From NCBI RefSeq assembly GCF_033843265.1, contig NZ_JAWXRD010000003.1, forward strand, positions 1-64,000: a stretch of DNA of 64,000 nucleotides, written 5' to 3'. The translations under genes and the position numbers were made by a program. Numbering within the stretch: the stretch's first letter is position 1; each line of letters begins with the position of its first letter. A model generated the notes under the pieces. The model saw only the letters and a list, made by a program, of their open reading frames with translations. It did no database searches and was not told the DNA's origin. The stretch is from Scandinavium lactucae (GTDB taxonomy: Bacteria > Pseudomonadota > Gammaproteobacteria > Enterobacterales > Enterobacteriaceae). This document shows, piece by piece, positions 26,001 through 34,119 of the stretch.

Positions 26001-26337
26001 AAACTGGAGCTGGGAGCTGGGCGGTTCGGCCTCGTGGTCGCACTCGAAAAATAATTCGCAGGCGCGTTATCCTAAGCAAAATCTGTTGCCAGCCAATTAT
26101 CCGAATGCGGGGCAAATTGATGACGGCAGCAGCAGCAACGGCTTCGGCTACACCGCGCATGCGTTAATCGAGCGACGCGTAACATCCAACTGGTTTATCG
26201 GTGCGGCAGTCGATATTCAGCAGGCTAAGGATTACACCCCAAGCCACGCGCTGTTGTACGTTCGCTATTCTGCCGCGGGCTGGCAGGGTGACATGGACCT
26301 GCCTCCGCAGCCATTGGTGCCTTACGCCGACTGGTAA
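23023..26337 (+). CDS. bcsC: Cellulose export outer-membrane protein BcsC (short TPR region)
   Basis: 1104 residues: signal peptide (LSLLSLSLGIALSPLAHA), a long periplasmic TPR superhelix (about residues 30-750) and a C-terminal 16-stranded beta-barrel ending AGWQGDMDLPPQPLVPYADW. It conducts cellulose across the outer membrane. Compared with E. coli BcsC (1157), remembered sequence aligns well except around residue 285. There an Ala/Gln-rich linker (AQQEAKAAAVAEAQANQ) replaces roughly one and a half TPR units. The frame is intact, so this is a variant and not a pseudogene. Last gene of bcsRQABZC. Confidence 0.96.
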   Translation: MRKFSLSLLSLSLGIALSPLAHAAPTSAQEQLMSQVRLGESAKREDLVRQSLYRLELIAPDDPQVIAARMRYLLRQGDAAGAQKQLDRLKTLAPDSEAYKSSQSELKLSSGKGRQALQEARLQVTTGHVQEGIAQYDQLFNGTPPDGDMAVEYWTAVARLPARHKEAVSKLQTLNAKYPGNVQLQTTLAKTLFSDNRSAEGYAVLEQMAKSSAGRNTAADIWYDQVKNSPVNDSSVKALQRFLTVFTTGDLADQARTQLAEQQTQLADPTFRAKAQQEAKAAAVAEAQANQPQTWEIVWPLIRKGDAALKSQNLDQAQRFYQQAQRTDNTNSYAVLGLGDVAIARKDNASAERYYQQALRLDRDNSNAVRGLANIYRAQSPEKATAFIESLSASQRKSIDDIERSLTNDRLSQQAQALENQGRWAQAAEVQRRRLALDPDSVWITYRLAQDLSSAGQRSEADSLMNNLARHKSGDPEQVYAYSLYLSGNGQDVAALSHLNALPKSQWSDNIQELADRLQFDQMMQKANLLRDNGHEDQAIALLKQQSPSTRIDLTLADWAQQRGDTDTAITEYRSVLTKEASNEEARLGLAEVYAAAGNDAAAREQLASLNSPAAGETRSLNTQRRIALVDYGLGDTAQAQQIFNTLVPQAKAQPASMDTALVLRDNARFQAQTGNPQQALDGYKDAMVAAGITPTRPQDNDSFTRLTRNDEKDDWLKRGVRSDAAELYRQQDLNVTLEHNYWGSSGTGGYSDLKAHTTMLQVDAPLADGRMFFRSDYVTMNAGSFSTDSDGGYSPNWGTCGEITCYGGDKSQSDSGASVAVGWHNDTWNFDIGTTPMGFNVVDVVGGLSYSSSIGSLGYTVEGHRRPISSSLLAFGGQKDTNTGTTWGGVRADGGGVSLSYDKGEANGVWASLSADSLTGKNVEDNWRARWMAGYYYKLVNENDRRVTVGLNNMLWHYDKDLSGYSLGQGGYYSPQQYVSFAVPVNWRQRTENWSWELGGSASWSHSKNNSQARYPKQNLLPANYPNAGQIDDGSSSNGFGYTAHALIERRVTSNWFIGAAVDIQQAKDYTPSHALLYVRYSAAGWQGDMDLPPQPLVPYADW

Positions 26338-26389
26338 CAGATTCGGCTTAAATACGTTTTCATTCATCCCGATGATGGAACACTTAGCG

Positions 26390-26395
26390 TATAAT
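26390..26395 (+). promoter_or_regulatory. Possible promoter for pdeK
   Basis: A perfect TATAAT lies 95 bp before the pdeK start in the 152-bp gap after bcsC. No good -35 is present at 17 bp, so the call rests on the -10 alone. Confidence 0.35.
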
Positions 26396-26489
26396 GTGCC
26401 GAAAATCACGTAATCCCGGGTTCAATTGTGCTAACCCGGCATTACCGTGATGCGCCAAACGGCGTGGTTTCACTCTGGGGAGAGTTCTT

Positions 26490-28496
26490 TTGCGCGTTAG
26501 CCGCTCACTCACAATTAAACAGATGGCTATGGTGGCAGGTGTCACCATGGTGTTTGCGTTCGTCTTTTGCGCCATTTTGCTATTCCATTTTGTGCAACAA
26601 AATCGTTTTACCACCGCCACTCAGCTGGAAAGCGTGGCCCGGGCGGTGCGTGAACCGCTGTCCGCCGCGATCCTGAAAGGGGATATTCCCGAGGCGGAAA
26701 CCATTCTCGGACGCATCCAGCCCGCAGGGATCGTTAGCCGGGCCGACGTGGTGCTGCCCAATCAGTTCCAGGCCCTGAGAATGCGCTTTATCGAAGAGCG
26801 CCCGGTGCCGGTGATGATTACCCGCCTGTTTGAGCTGCCGGTCCAGATTTCACTGCCGATTTATTCGCTGGAACGCCCGGCTAACCCACAGCCGCTGGCC
26901 TATCTGGTGCTGCAATCAGACTCATACCGCACCTATAAATTCGTGATGAGTGCATTCGCAACGTTAGTGACCGCTTACTTACTTTTGGTGCTGATGCTCA
27001 CCGTGGCGATCACCTGGTGTATTAACCGTCTGATTGTGCGCCCCCTGCGTGCGCTGGCTCGAGAACTGAACGATTTGCCGCCGGATGAGCGGGTTGGCCA
27101 TCAGTTGCCGCTCCCGCGCCTGCACCACGACGATGAAATTGGCATGCTGGTGCGGAGTTACAACCGCAATCAACAGATTATCCTGCGCCAGCACACCGAG
27201 CTGTGCAGCCACTCCACCCGTTTCCCGGTCTCCGACCTGCCGAATAAGGCGTTCTTTCTCGCGCTGCTCGAGCAGACGGTGGCGCATAAGAAGACCACCG
27301 CGCTGATGATCGTCGCGTGTGAGACCCTACAGGACACCGCTGGCGTGCTTCAGGAGAGCCAGCGCGAGATGCTGCTGCTGACGCTGGCCGAGAAACTCAA
27401 ATCGGTGATTTCGCCGCGCATGGTGCTGGCTCAGGTCAGCGCCTATGACTTCGCGATTCTGGCGCACGGGGTGAAAGAGCCGTGGCACGCCATCACATTA
27501 GGTCAGCAAGTACTCACTATCATAAATGAGCGTTTGCCGTTGCAGGGCATTCAGCTGCGTCCGAGCGCCAGCATCGGCATCGCCATGTTCCACGGCGAAC
27601 TGAACGCCGAACAGCTATACCGCCGGGCGGTCTCTGCGGCCTTTACCGCACGGCGGAAAGGCAAAAACCAGATTGAGTTTTTTGACCCGGCGCAGATGGA
27701 AAAAGCCCAGCAGCGGCTGACCGAAGAGAGCGATATCCTTTCTGCTCTCGACAATCAGCAGTTTGCCGTGTGGCTCCAGCCGCAGAACGACATCGCCAGC
27801 GGCAAAGTGTGTAGCGCGGAAGTCCTGCTGCGTCAGCGTCAGCCGGACGGGAGCTGGGAGCTGCCGGTCGATCTTATCGAGCGCATCGAAGCCTGCGGCC
27901 TGATGGTCACCGTCGGCTATTGGGTGTTGGAAGAAGCCTGTCGCCAGCTGGCGGCGTGGCAGAGCCGTGGCATTATGCTGCCGCTGTCGGTCAACCTGTC
28001 GGCGCTCCAGCTGCTGCATCACGATATGGTAGCGGACATGCTGGAACTGCTCAGCCGTTACCGTATCGCACCCGGCACGCTGGTGCTGGAAGTGACGGAA
28101 AGCCGTCGAATTGACGACCCGAAAGCCGCGGTGGCTATCCTGCGTCCGCTGCGCAACGCAGGGGTGCAGATTGCGCTGGACGATTTCGGTATGGGCTATG
28201 CGGGCCTGCGCCAGCTTCAGCACATGAAATCGCTGCCGGTGGATATCCTCAAAATCGATAAGATTTTTGTCGATTCCCTGCCGGATGATACCAGCATGGT
28301 GTCGGCCATTATCCAGCTGGCACGCAGCCTGAACCTGAGCATTGTGGCAGAAGGCGTGGAAAATAATGCCCAGCTTGAATGGCTGAAGTCTGCCGGGGTG
28401 GATATCGCCCAGGGCTTCCTGTTTGATCGGGCGGTGCCGCCGGACGTGTTCGAACAGAAGTACCTCTCTATGCAAACTGACGATGTAAGCGCGTAA
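26490..28496 (+). CDS. pdeK: c-di-GMP phosphodiesterase PdeK (HmsP-like)
   Basis: A 668-residue inner-membrane protein starting at TTG 26490 after GGGGAGAG; the first residues (RVSRSLTIKQMAMV) match the E. coli start. Two membrane helices flank a ~110-residue periplasmic sensor. Then come a HAMP-like segment (INRLIVRPLRALARELN), a degenerate GGDEF domain (the active-site motif is not visible) and an EAL domain with CSAEVLLR, VLEVTESRRI, DDFGMGYAGL and KIDKIFVDSL. The EAL residues needed for hydrolysis appear present. Located directly after bcsC, it probably limits c-di-GMP locally and so restrains cellulose synthesis. Confidence 0.94.
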   Translation: MRVSRSLTIKQMAMVAGVTMVFAFVFCAILLFHFVQQNRFTTATQLESVARAVREPLSAAILKGDIPEAETILGRIQPAGIVSRADVVLPNQFQALRMRFIEERPVPVMITRLFELPVQISLPIYSLERPANPQPLAYLVLQSDSYRTYKFVMSAFATLVTAYLLLVLMLTVAITWCINRLIVRPLRALARELNDLPPDERVGHQLPLPRLHHDDEIGMLVRSYNRNQQIILRQHTELCSHSTRFPVSDLPNKAFFLALLEQTVAHKKTTALMIVACETLQDTAGVLQESQREMLLLTLAEKLKSVISPRMVLAQVSAYDFAILAHGVKEPWHAITLGQQVLTIINERLPLQGIQLRPSASIGIAMFHGELNAEQLYRRAVSAAFTARRKGKNQIEFFDPAQMEKAQQRLTEESDILSALDNQQFAVWLQPQNDIASGKVCSAEVLLRQRQPDGSWELPVDLIERIEACGLMVTVGYWVLEEACRQLAAWQSRGIMLPLSVNLSALQLLHHDMVADMLELLSRYRIAPGTLVLEVTESRRIDDPKAAVAILRPLRNAGVQIALDDFGMGYAGLRQLQHMKSLPVDILKIDKIFVDSLPDDTSMVSAIIQLARSLNLSIVAEGVENNAQLEWLKSAGVDIAQGFLFDRAVPPDVFEQKYLSMQTDDVSA

Positions 28497-28641
28497 GCTT
28501 TTTGCGCGCTTGCGCGAGTCAGTTCAAAGTTTTTAACATTTGCCCCGCAAAATGTTTCTGTGTTGTATATCGGATGTTATTTTAAAGCCGCAGGCGAATA
28601 AAAAGCCTACTCAGCCTGTGGTTTTATCTTAAGGACATCCT

Positions 28642-29928
28642 ATGAAAACCTCTCTGTTTAAAAGCCTCTATTTCCAGGTGTTAACGGCGATCGCGGTCGG
28701 TATTCTGCTCGGCCACTTCTATCCGGAATTGGGCACGCTCATGAAACCGCTTGGCGATGCCTTCGTTAAGCTCATCAAGATGGTGATTGCTCCCGTTATC
28801 TTCTGTACCGTAGTGACCGGTATTGCGGGGATGGAAAGCATGAAAGCCGTAGGCCGCACCGGGGCCGTGGCGCTGCTCTATTTTGAAGTGGTCAGCACTC
28901 TGGCGCTGATTATCGGCCTGGTTATTGTGAATCTGGTGCAGCCCGGCGCGGGGATGAACGTTGACCCGGCCACGCTGGATGCGCATGCGGTGGCGGTCTA
29001 CGCCGAGCAGGCGAAAGATCAGGGGGTTGTCGCCTTCCTGCTGGATATCATTCCGTCGAGTGTGATCGGCGCGTTTGCCAGCGGCAACATTTTACAGGTG
29101 CTGCTGTTCGCTGTGATGTTCGGCTTTGCCCTGCATCGTCTGGGCCATAAAGGCCAGCTGATTTTCAACGTGATTGAAAGCTTCTCGCAGGTCATCTTCG
29201 GCATCATCAACATGATTATGCGCCTGGCACCGATTGGGGCCTTCGGGGCGATGGCGTTTACCATCGGCAAATACGGCGTCGGCACCCTGGTGCAGCTCGG
29301 TCAGCTGATTATCTGCTTCTATATCACCTGTATTCTGTTCGTGGTGGTGGTGTTGGGGTCTATTGCGCGCGTCACTGGCTTCAGCATTTTCAAATTTATC
29401 CGCTATATCCGCGAAGAGCTGTTGATTGTGCTCGGCACCTCGTCGTCGGAGTCCGCGCTGCCGCGTATGCTCGACAAAATGGAAAAGTTGGGCTGCCGTA
29501 AATCGGTGGTGGGATTGGTCATTCCGACCGGATATTCGTTTAACCTCGACGGGACCTCGATCTATCTGACAATGGCGGCGGTGTTTATCGCCCAGGCGAC
29601 CAACAGCCATATGGATATATGGCATCAAATCACGCTGCTGGTGGTGCTGTTGCTCTCCTCAAAAGGGGCCGCCGGGGTGACGGGCAGTGGCTTTATCGTG
29701 CTGGCAGCGACCCTTTCTGCGGTTGGTCATTTGCCGGTGGCGGGTCTGGCGCTGATCCTCGGTATTGACCGCTTTATGTCGGAAGCGCGTGCGCTGACCA
29801 ACCTGGTTGGCAATGGCGTGGCAACCATCGTGGTGGCGAAATGGGTGAAAGAGCTGGACCCGCAGAAACTGGATGACACGCTCAATAACCGTACGCCTGG
29901 CGAGAAATCTCAGCAAATTTCCTCATAA
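28642..29928 (+). CDS. dctA: C4-dicarboxylate:cation symporter DctA
   Basis: A 428-residue DAACS-family transporter, the same length as E. coli DctA. Membrane helices run throughout, with the serine-rich re-entrant loop GTSSSESALPRM and the substrate motif YSFNLDGTSIYL; HP2 appears as SSKGAAGVTGSGF. It takes up succinate, fumarate, malate and aspartate aerobically. Ribosome site AAGGA is well placed. The 145-bp upstream gap would hold the CRP/DcuR-type control known in E. coli, but no convincing site was picked out. Confidence 0.97.
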   Translation: MKTSLFKSLYFQVLTAIAVGILLGHFYPELGTLMKPLGDAFVKLIKMVIAPVIFCTVVTGIAGMESMKAVGRTGAVALLYFEVVSTLALIIGLVIVNLVQPGAGMNVDPATLDAHAVAVYAEQAKDQGVVAFLLDIIPSSVIGAFASGNILQVLLFAVMFGFALHRLGHKGQLIFNVIESFSQVIFGIINMIMRLAPIGAFGAMAFTIGKYGVGTLVQLGQLIICFYITCILFVVVVLGSIARVTGFSIFKFIRYIREELLIVLGTSSSESALPRMLDKMEKLGCRKSVVGLVIPTGYSFNLDGTSIYLTMAAVFIAQATNSHMDIWHQITLLVVLLLSSKGAAGVTGSGFIVLAATLSAVGHLPVAGLALILGIDRFMSEARALTNLVGNGVATIVVAKWVKELDPQKLDDTLNNRTPGEKSQQISS

Positions 29929-29952
29929 TCCCGCGACTTATCCCCCGAATCT

Positions 29953-29980
29953 GCCCGTAGTCGCTTGATGGACTACGGGC
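29953..29980 (+). terminator. Hairpin after dctA (no clear T-run)
   Basis: Perfect 10-bp stem GCCCGTAGTC/GACTACGGGC with an 8-nt loop, 25 bp after the dctA stop. A T-run does not follow directly (TCCTGCGCA), so termination strength is uncertain. Confidence 0.5.
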
Positions 29981-30146
29981 TCCTGCGCATAATTGACCTT
30001 ATTTTTCGTTGAACGTGTGACTTTTCAAAAAATGCACGGTCTAAACGACGTCATGAACTCATAAAAATGACCATGAGTTGTTTTTGTTACTCATCCCGGC
30101 GACGTAGGGTGAGTCTCTAACCAGGATAGTTGATTCAGGGGTTTAC

Positions 30147-31634
30147 ATGCAGGGCACAAAAATTCGACTCATAGCGGGCGGGATGCTGATGATGGCATCC
30201 GCGGGCTATGTGCAAGCAGAAGCGCTCCAGCCGGACCCGGCATGGCAACAGGGAACACTGGCGAATGGATTTCAGTGGCAGGTTTTAGCCACCCCGCAAC
30301 GCCCGAGCGACAGGGTTGAAATCCGCCTACAGGTCAACATTGGTTCCCTGAGCGAAAGTACGCAGCAGGTAGGCTACAGCCACTTCATTCCACGCCTGGC
30401 GCTCTCGCAGAGCGGCAGTTTACCGACGATGCAAGCCCGTTCATTGTGGCAGCAGGGCATCGACCCGCAGCATCCTATGCCCCCGGCTATTGTCTCCTAC
30501 GATTACACCCTTTTCAGCCTGAGCCTGCCGAACAACCGCAACGACCTGCTGAAAGAGGCGCTGACCTGGCTGTCTGATTCCAGCGGCAAACTGAATATTA
30601 CCCCGGAAGCGGTGAATCACGCGCTGAGCGGGCAAGATATGGTGATGACCTGGCCCCAGGACCCGAAAGAGGGCTGGTGGCGTTATCGCCTGAAAGGCTC
30701 GACCATGCTCGGCCACGATCCGGCCGAACCGCTGAAACAGCCCATTGACGCGGAACAGCTGCAAAGTTTCTACCACAAGTGGTACACCCCGGATGCGATG
30801 ACCCTGATTGTGGTCGGCAATGTGGACAGCCGCAGCGTGGGTGAGCAAATCAATAAAATTTTTGGCGGACTGAAAGGCAAACGTGAAACCCCGGCGGCCG
30901 TTCCAACACTGGCCCCGTTGCCACCGCAGGCCGTCAGCATCATGACCGACGCCGTGCCGCAGGATCGTCTCTCTATCATGTGGGATACGCCGTGGGCACC
31001 CATCCGTGAATCAGCGGCCCTGCAACGCTACTGGCGTGCCGATCTGGCGCGTGAAGCACTGTTCTGGCACGTGCAGCAGAATCTGAGCAAAAGCAACGTG
31101 AAAGATATCGGCATCGGCTTCGACTGCCGGGTGCTGTATCTGCGCGCCCAGTGTGCGATCAACGTTGATTCACCGAACGATAAGCTGGATACCAATCTCG
31201 GCCTGGTGGCGCGTGAACTGGCGAAAGTGCGTGAAAACGGTCTGACCAAGGAAGAGTTTGATGCGCTGATTGCGCAGAAGAGTCTTGAGTTGCAGAAGCT
31301 GTTTGCGACCTATGCGCGCACCAATACCGACCTGCTGATCAGCCAGCGGATGCGTGCGCTGCAAAATCAGGTAGTGGATATTGCGCCAGAACAGTATCAG
31401 AAGCTGCGCCAGGAGTTCTTAAGCTCGCTGACCGTTGAGAGCCTGAATCAGGATCTGCGCCAACAGCTGTCGCAGGACATGGCTTTGATTCTCCAGCAGC
31501 CGAAAGGTGAGCCGGAGTACAACATGAAGGATTTGCAGGAAACCTGGAGCAAACTGATGATCCCGACGAGTGCGGCACCTGCTGTCACTGAGGATGCGCA
31601 TCAGGATGTGACGGATATTCCGCCAGGGCAGTAG
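30147..31634 (+). CDS. yhjJ: M16-family (insulinase-like) periplasmic protein YhjJ, catalytically degenerate
   Basis: A 495-residue secreted protein: signal peptide ending VQA before EALQPDPAW, then two M16 domains. Where active M16 peptidases have the zinc motif HxxEH, this one reads GYSHFIPRLAL, so the metal site is lost. My recollection of E. coli YhjJ shows the same substitution, so it is a conserved pseudo-peptidase and not local decay. The C-terminal half (FYHKWYTPDAMTLIVVGNVD; SIMWDTPWAPIRESAALQRY) is strongly conserved. Biochemical role unknown. Convergent with kdgK. Confidence 0.9.
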   Translation: MQGTKIRLIAGGMLMMASAGYVQAEALQPDPAWQQGTLANGFQWQVLATPQRPSDRVEIRLQVNIGSLSESTQQVGYSHFIPRLALSQSGSLPTMQARSLWQQGIDPQHPMPPAIVSYDYTLFSLSLPNNRNDLLKEALTWLSDSSGKLNITPEAVNHALSGQDMVMTWPQDPKEGWWRYRLKGSTMLGHDPAEPLKQPIDAEQLQSFYHKWYTPDAMTLIVVGNVDSRSVGEQINKIFGGLKGKRETPAAVPTLAPLPPQAVSIMTDAVPQDRLSIMWDTPWAPIRESAALQRYWRADLAREALFWHVQQNLSKSNVKDIGIGFDCRVLYLRAQCAINVDSPNDKLDTNLGLVARELAKVRENGLTKEEFDALIAQKSLELQKLFATYARTNTDLLISQRMRALQNQVVDIAPEQYQKLRQEFLSSLTVESLNQDLRQQLSQDMALILQQPKGEPEYNMKDLQETWSKLMIPTSAAPAVTEDAHQDVTDIPPGQ

Positions 31635-31672
31635 GGGTTAGCTTTTCTGTACTGGCGGGATTCGTGGAATTA

Positions 31673-31990
31673 GTGGAATTGTTCCGTTCACCAGATGTTC
31701 AGCAGGTTCCGTAAACTATGCAGAACGTGAACGGGATAAGGGGAGCACCACGCTCCCCTTATCAATCCCCGTGGCCCCGCAACAGAAATCGGTGCTGCGC
31801 ACTGCCCGGTCTTCCAGCCATCTGCCTGCGGCCTGCTCGACTCGACGTCCTGTCTCGTTTCGCCTCAGCCAGCCATCCCTGGCGGTCTGACCTTGTCATA
31901 TGGCTTACAGCCCGGCGATTTCAAGCGGGGACACAACCGGTGCCCGAGGGAACTGAGGGTGTTGACCTTGTGTCCGGCTGAAAATCGCCG
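31673..31990 (+). repeat. ~310-bp dispersed repeat, copy A
   Basis: Fills most of the 468-bp yhjJ-kdgK gap. Its core (about 31720-31965) is ~97% identical to copies at 36.3 kb (inverted) and 52.2 kb. It contains a hairpin, GATAAGGGGAGC/GCTCCCCTTATC, near its left end. At its right end a longer imperfect inverted structure opens with GGCGATTT and closes with AAATCGCC. To its right lies another GC hairpin (AAAGGGGGC/GCCCCCTTT, about 32005-32031). An open frame beginning near NGIRGAPRSP is kept in all three copies, but no start signals support translation. Confidence 0.9.
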
Positions 31991-32102
31991 GTAGCCGGGA
32001 TTGTAAAGGGGGCGGCGGCGAGCCCCCTTTGCACGTTCACCGTCATCGGGGTGACAGAGAAGCAGAGGAATGGAAGTGAACGGAACAAGGCCACTGAACC
32101 CA

Positions 32103-33032
32103 TCACTCCGGCATCGCATCCCGCGGAATGATCGCCCCGCGATACTGAATCACGGTGCTGGCGGTCAAATGGCCGCGCTGGGCTGCTGCCTGCGCATCGC
32201 CCCCGGTCAAACGCACCGCCAGATAACCCGCACTGAACGAATCACCCGCCGCGGTGGTATCCACCACTTTCTCCTTCGGCAATTTCACCGCAGGCACGTC
32301 GACGACACTTTCACCTACCCGTGCTACCAGGCAGGAATCCGCCCCGCGTTTAACCACCACTTCGTGAACGCCAGCCGCATGGGTACGGGCGATCACCTCT
32401 TCCACCGGCTTCTCACCCCACAGCGCGTCTTCGTCGTCGAGCGTCAGGAAGGCGATATCGGTGCAGCCTAGCATCTGCTGATAAACCTGCTGCGTCTCTT
32501 CGCGGCTGGCCCACAGGCGCGGACGGTAGTTGTTATCGAAAATCACCTTCCCGCCGTTGGCGCGGCATTCGTGCAGCAGAGAGAACAGCTTCTCGCGGCT
32601 CGCCGGGCTGAGAATGGCGAGGCTAATACCGCTCAGATACAGATAGTCAAAGGTCGCCAACTCTTCACAAATCGCCGCGGACTGCTCGCTCTCGAGCCAG
32701 AATTTGGCCGCCGCTTCGTTACGCCAGTAGTAGAAGGTGCGCTCCCCGGTCTCATCGGTTTCGATGTAATACAGGCCCGGCATCCGGTTTTCCATGCGCT
32801 GAATCAGGCGGGTGTCGACGTTTTCACTTTCCCACGCCTCCAGCATTTGCTGGCTGAAGCTGTCAGTGCCCAGGGCGGTGATGTAGCTCACCTGCAAATC
32901 AGCCTGTTTCACCTGACGGGCAATATATACCGAGGTGTTCAGCGTATCGCCACCAAAACCACGGTTCACCGCAGAGCCTTTCTCTGACAGTTCAATCATG
33001 CATTCGCCAATGACGGCAATTTTTTTAGACAT
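32103..33032 (-). CDS. kdgK: 2-keto-3-deoxygluconate kinase
   Basis: 309 residues from ATG 33032, equal to E. coli KdgK; the frame is open 22 codons upstream but the conserved start MSKKIAVIGECMIELSEKG is clear. PfkB/ribokinase fold with GGDTLNTSVYIAR near the N-terminus and the catalytic anion hole DTTAAGDSFSAGYLA. It phosphorylates KDG to KDPG in hexuronate and pectin-sugar catabolism, feeding the Entner-Doudoroff aldolase. Monocistronic, divergent from pdeH, with a KdgR-like palindrome upstream. Confidence 0.97.
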   Translation of the reverse strand: MSKKIAVIGECMIELSEKGSAVNRGFGGDTLNTSVYIARQVKQADLQVSYITALGTDSFSQQMLEAWESENVDTRLIQRMENRMPGLYYIETDETGERTFYYWRNEAAAKFWLESEQSAAICEELATFDYLYLSGISLAILSPASREKLFSLLHECRANGGKVIFDNNYRPRLWASREETQQVYQQMLGCTDIAFLTLDDEDALWGEKPVEEVIARTHAAGVHEVVVKRGADSCLVARVGESVVDVPAVKLPKEKVVDTTAAGDSFSAGYLAVRLTGGDAQAAAQRGHLTASTVIQYRGAIIPRDAMPE

Positions 33033-33100
33033 AGTCGTCAAGCCTTCCCGGAATCGAAAAATTAGCAATAGTGTGCGCTGAGGGTGTTTTAGGGTCAATA

Positions 33101-33121
33101 AGATTAAAACAACGTTCCATT
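33101..33121 (-). promoter_or_regulatory. Possible KdgR operator for kdgK
   Basis: ATTAAAACAACGTTCCATTA resembles the KdgR palindrome (half-sites near GAAACA and GTTTCAT), 70-90 bp upstream of the kdgK start. Plausible because kdgK belongs to the KdgR regulon, but it has mismatches. Confidence 0.45.
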
Positions 33122-33193
33122 ATTTTTTTGACCTGACGCGTATTCCGCTCTGGAATCGTCTGCACAGAAAATCAAAATGCCCGGTACTGAACA

Positions 33194-33220
33194 TAAAGTT
33201 CTCACTTCCAGCGCCGATAA
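33194..33220 (+). promoter_or_regulatory. Sigma-28 (FliA) promoter of pdeH
   Basis: TAAA, exactly 15 bases, then GCCGATAA: a perfect match to the flagellar class 3 promoter consensus, about 48 bp before the pdeH ATG. E. coli pdeH (yhjH) is FliA-dependent. Confidence 0.93.
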
Positions 33221-33267
33221 CTCAATGACGAGTTCCGACAGATACCCCTATTTACAGGACAGCTGAG

Positions 33268-34041
33268 ATGAAGTTAAAGCAGGTTATCCAGCGGCTAAGC
33301 ATTCCGGATGCAGGCATTGAAGGCCTTCAGGAGCGGCGCTATTGGCTGGAGTGTGAGCGTGCTTATACTTACCAGCCAATCTATAAAACCGATGGTTGCC
33401 TGATGGCAGTCGAAGTGCTGACCGTGGTGACGCATCCGGAGCACCCCGGGCAGCGTATTGCGCCGGATCGCTATTTTGCCGAAGTGGCGGTGCGCCAGCG
33501 TATTGATGTGATTAAAGAACAGCTGGCGGTGCTGACGGAGAAGCGCGCATTCTTCGCCGACAACGGGATCCTCGCATCGGTGAACGTCGATGGCCCGACG
33601 CTGCTGGCCATGCGCCAGGACTCGTCGCTGATGGCGCAGATCGAAGAGATCCCCTGGCTGCGTTTTGAGCTGGTGGAGCACATCCGCCTGCCGCAGGATT
33701 CGTCGTTTGCCTCGCTGTGCGACTTCGGCCCGCTGTGGCTCGACGACTTCGGCACCGGGATGGCTAACTTCTCGGCGCTGAGCGAAGTGCGTTACGACTA
33801 CATCAAAGTCGCGCGTGACCTGTTTATCATGCTGCGTAAAACCCCGGAAGGGCGCAATTTGTTCGAGCTGCTTATCCAGTTGATGAACCGCTATTGCCAG
33901 GGTGTGATTGTCGAAGGTGTCGAGACGCTGGAGGAGTGGCGAGACGTCCAGCAATCCCCGGCTCATGCGGCGCAGGGCTATTTCCTCTCCCGTCCGGTAC
34001 CGATGACCACCCTTGAAGAAGTGATGCTCAATCTGGCCTGA
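33268..34041 (+). CDS. pdeH: c-di-GMP phosphodiesterase PdeH (YhjH)
   Basis: A 257-residue stand-alone EAL-domain protein with no membrane segment. Catalytic motifs: MAVEVLTVV (EAL position), SVNVDG, RFELVEH, WLDDFGTGMANF, YIKVARDLF and IVEGVET. In E. coli it is the main phosphodiesterase that keeps c-di-GMP low in motile cells, preventing YcgR braking and curli/cellulose expression. The sigma-28 promoter ties it to the flagellar regulon, so it antagonises the bcs products encoded earlier in the window. Confidence 0.96.
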   Translation: MKLKQVIQRLSIPDAGIEGLQERRYWLECERAYTYQPIYKTDGCLMAVEVLTVVTHPEHPGQRIAPDRYFAEVAVRQRIDVIKEQLAVLTEKRAFFADNGILASVNVDGPTLLAMRQDSSLMAQIEEIPWLRFELVEHIRLPQDSSFASLCDFGPLWLDDFGTGMANFSALSEVRYDYIKVARDLFIMLRKTPEGRNLFELLIQLMNRYCQGVIVEGVETLEEWRDVQQSPAHAAQGYFLSRPVPMTTLEEVMLNLA

Positions 34042-34119
34042 TCGGCCTACTTTGCCGTCTTTTCTGTCAGCCTCAACTATTATTCATCAAAGGTGAGGCC
34101 AAACAGGAGCGTTTACGGC

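Noticed and set aside
31673..31990. Copy A considered as an ERIC or BOX element
   Set aside because: The core sequence and ~310-bp length do not match the ERIC consensus or REP/BOX forms that I know, so it is reported as an unassigned repeat.
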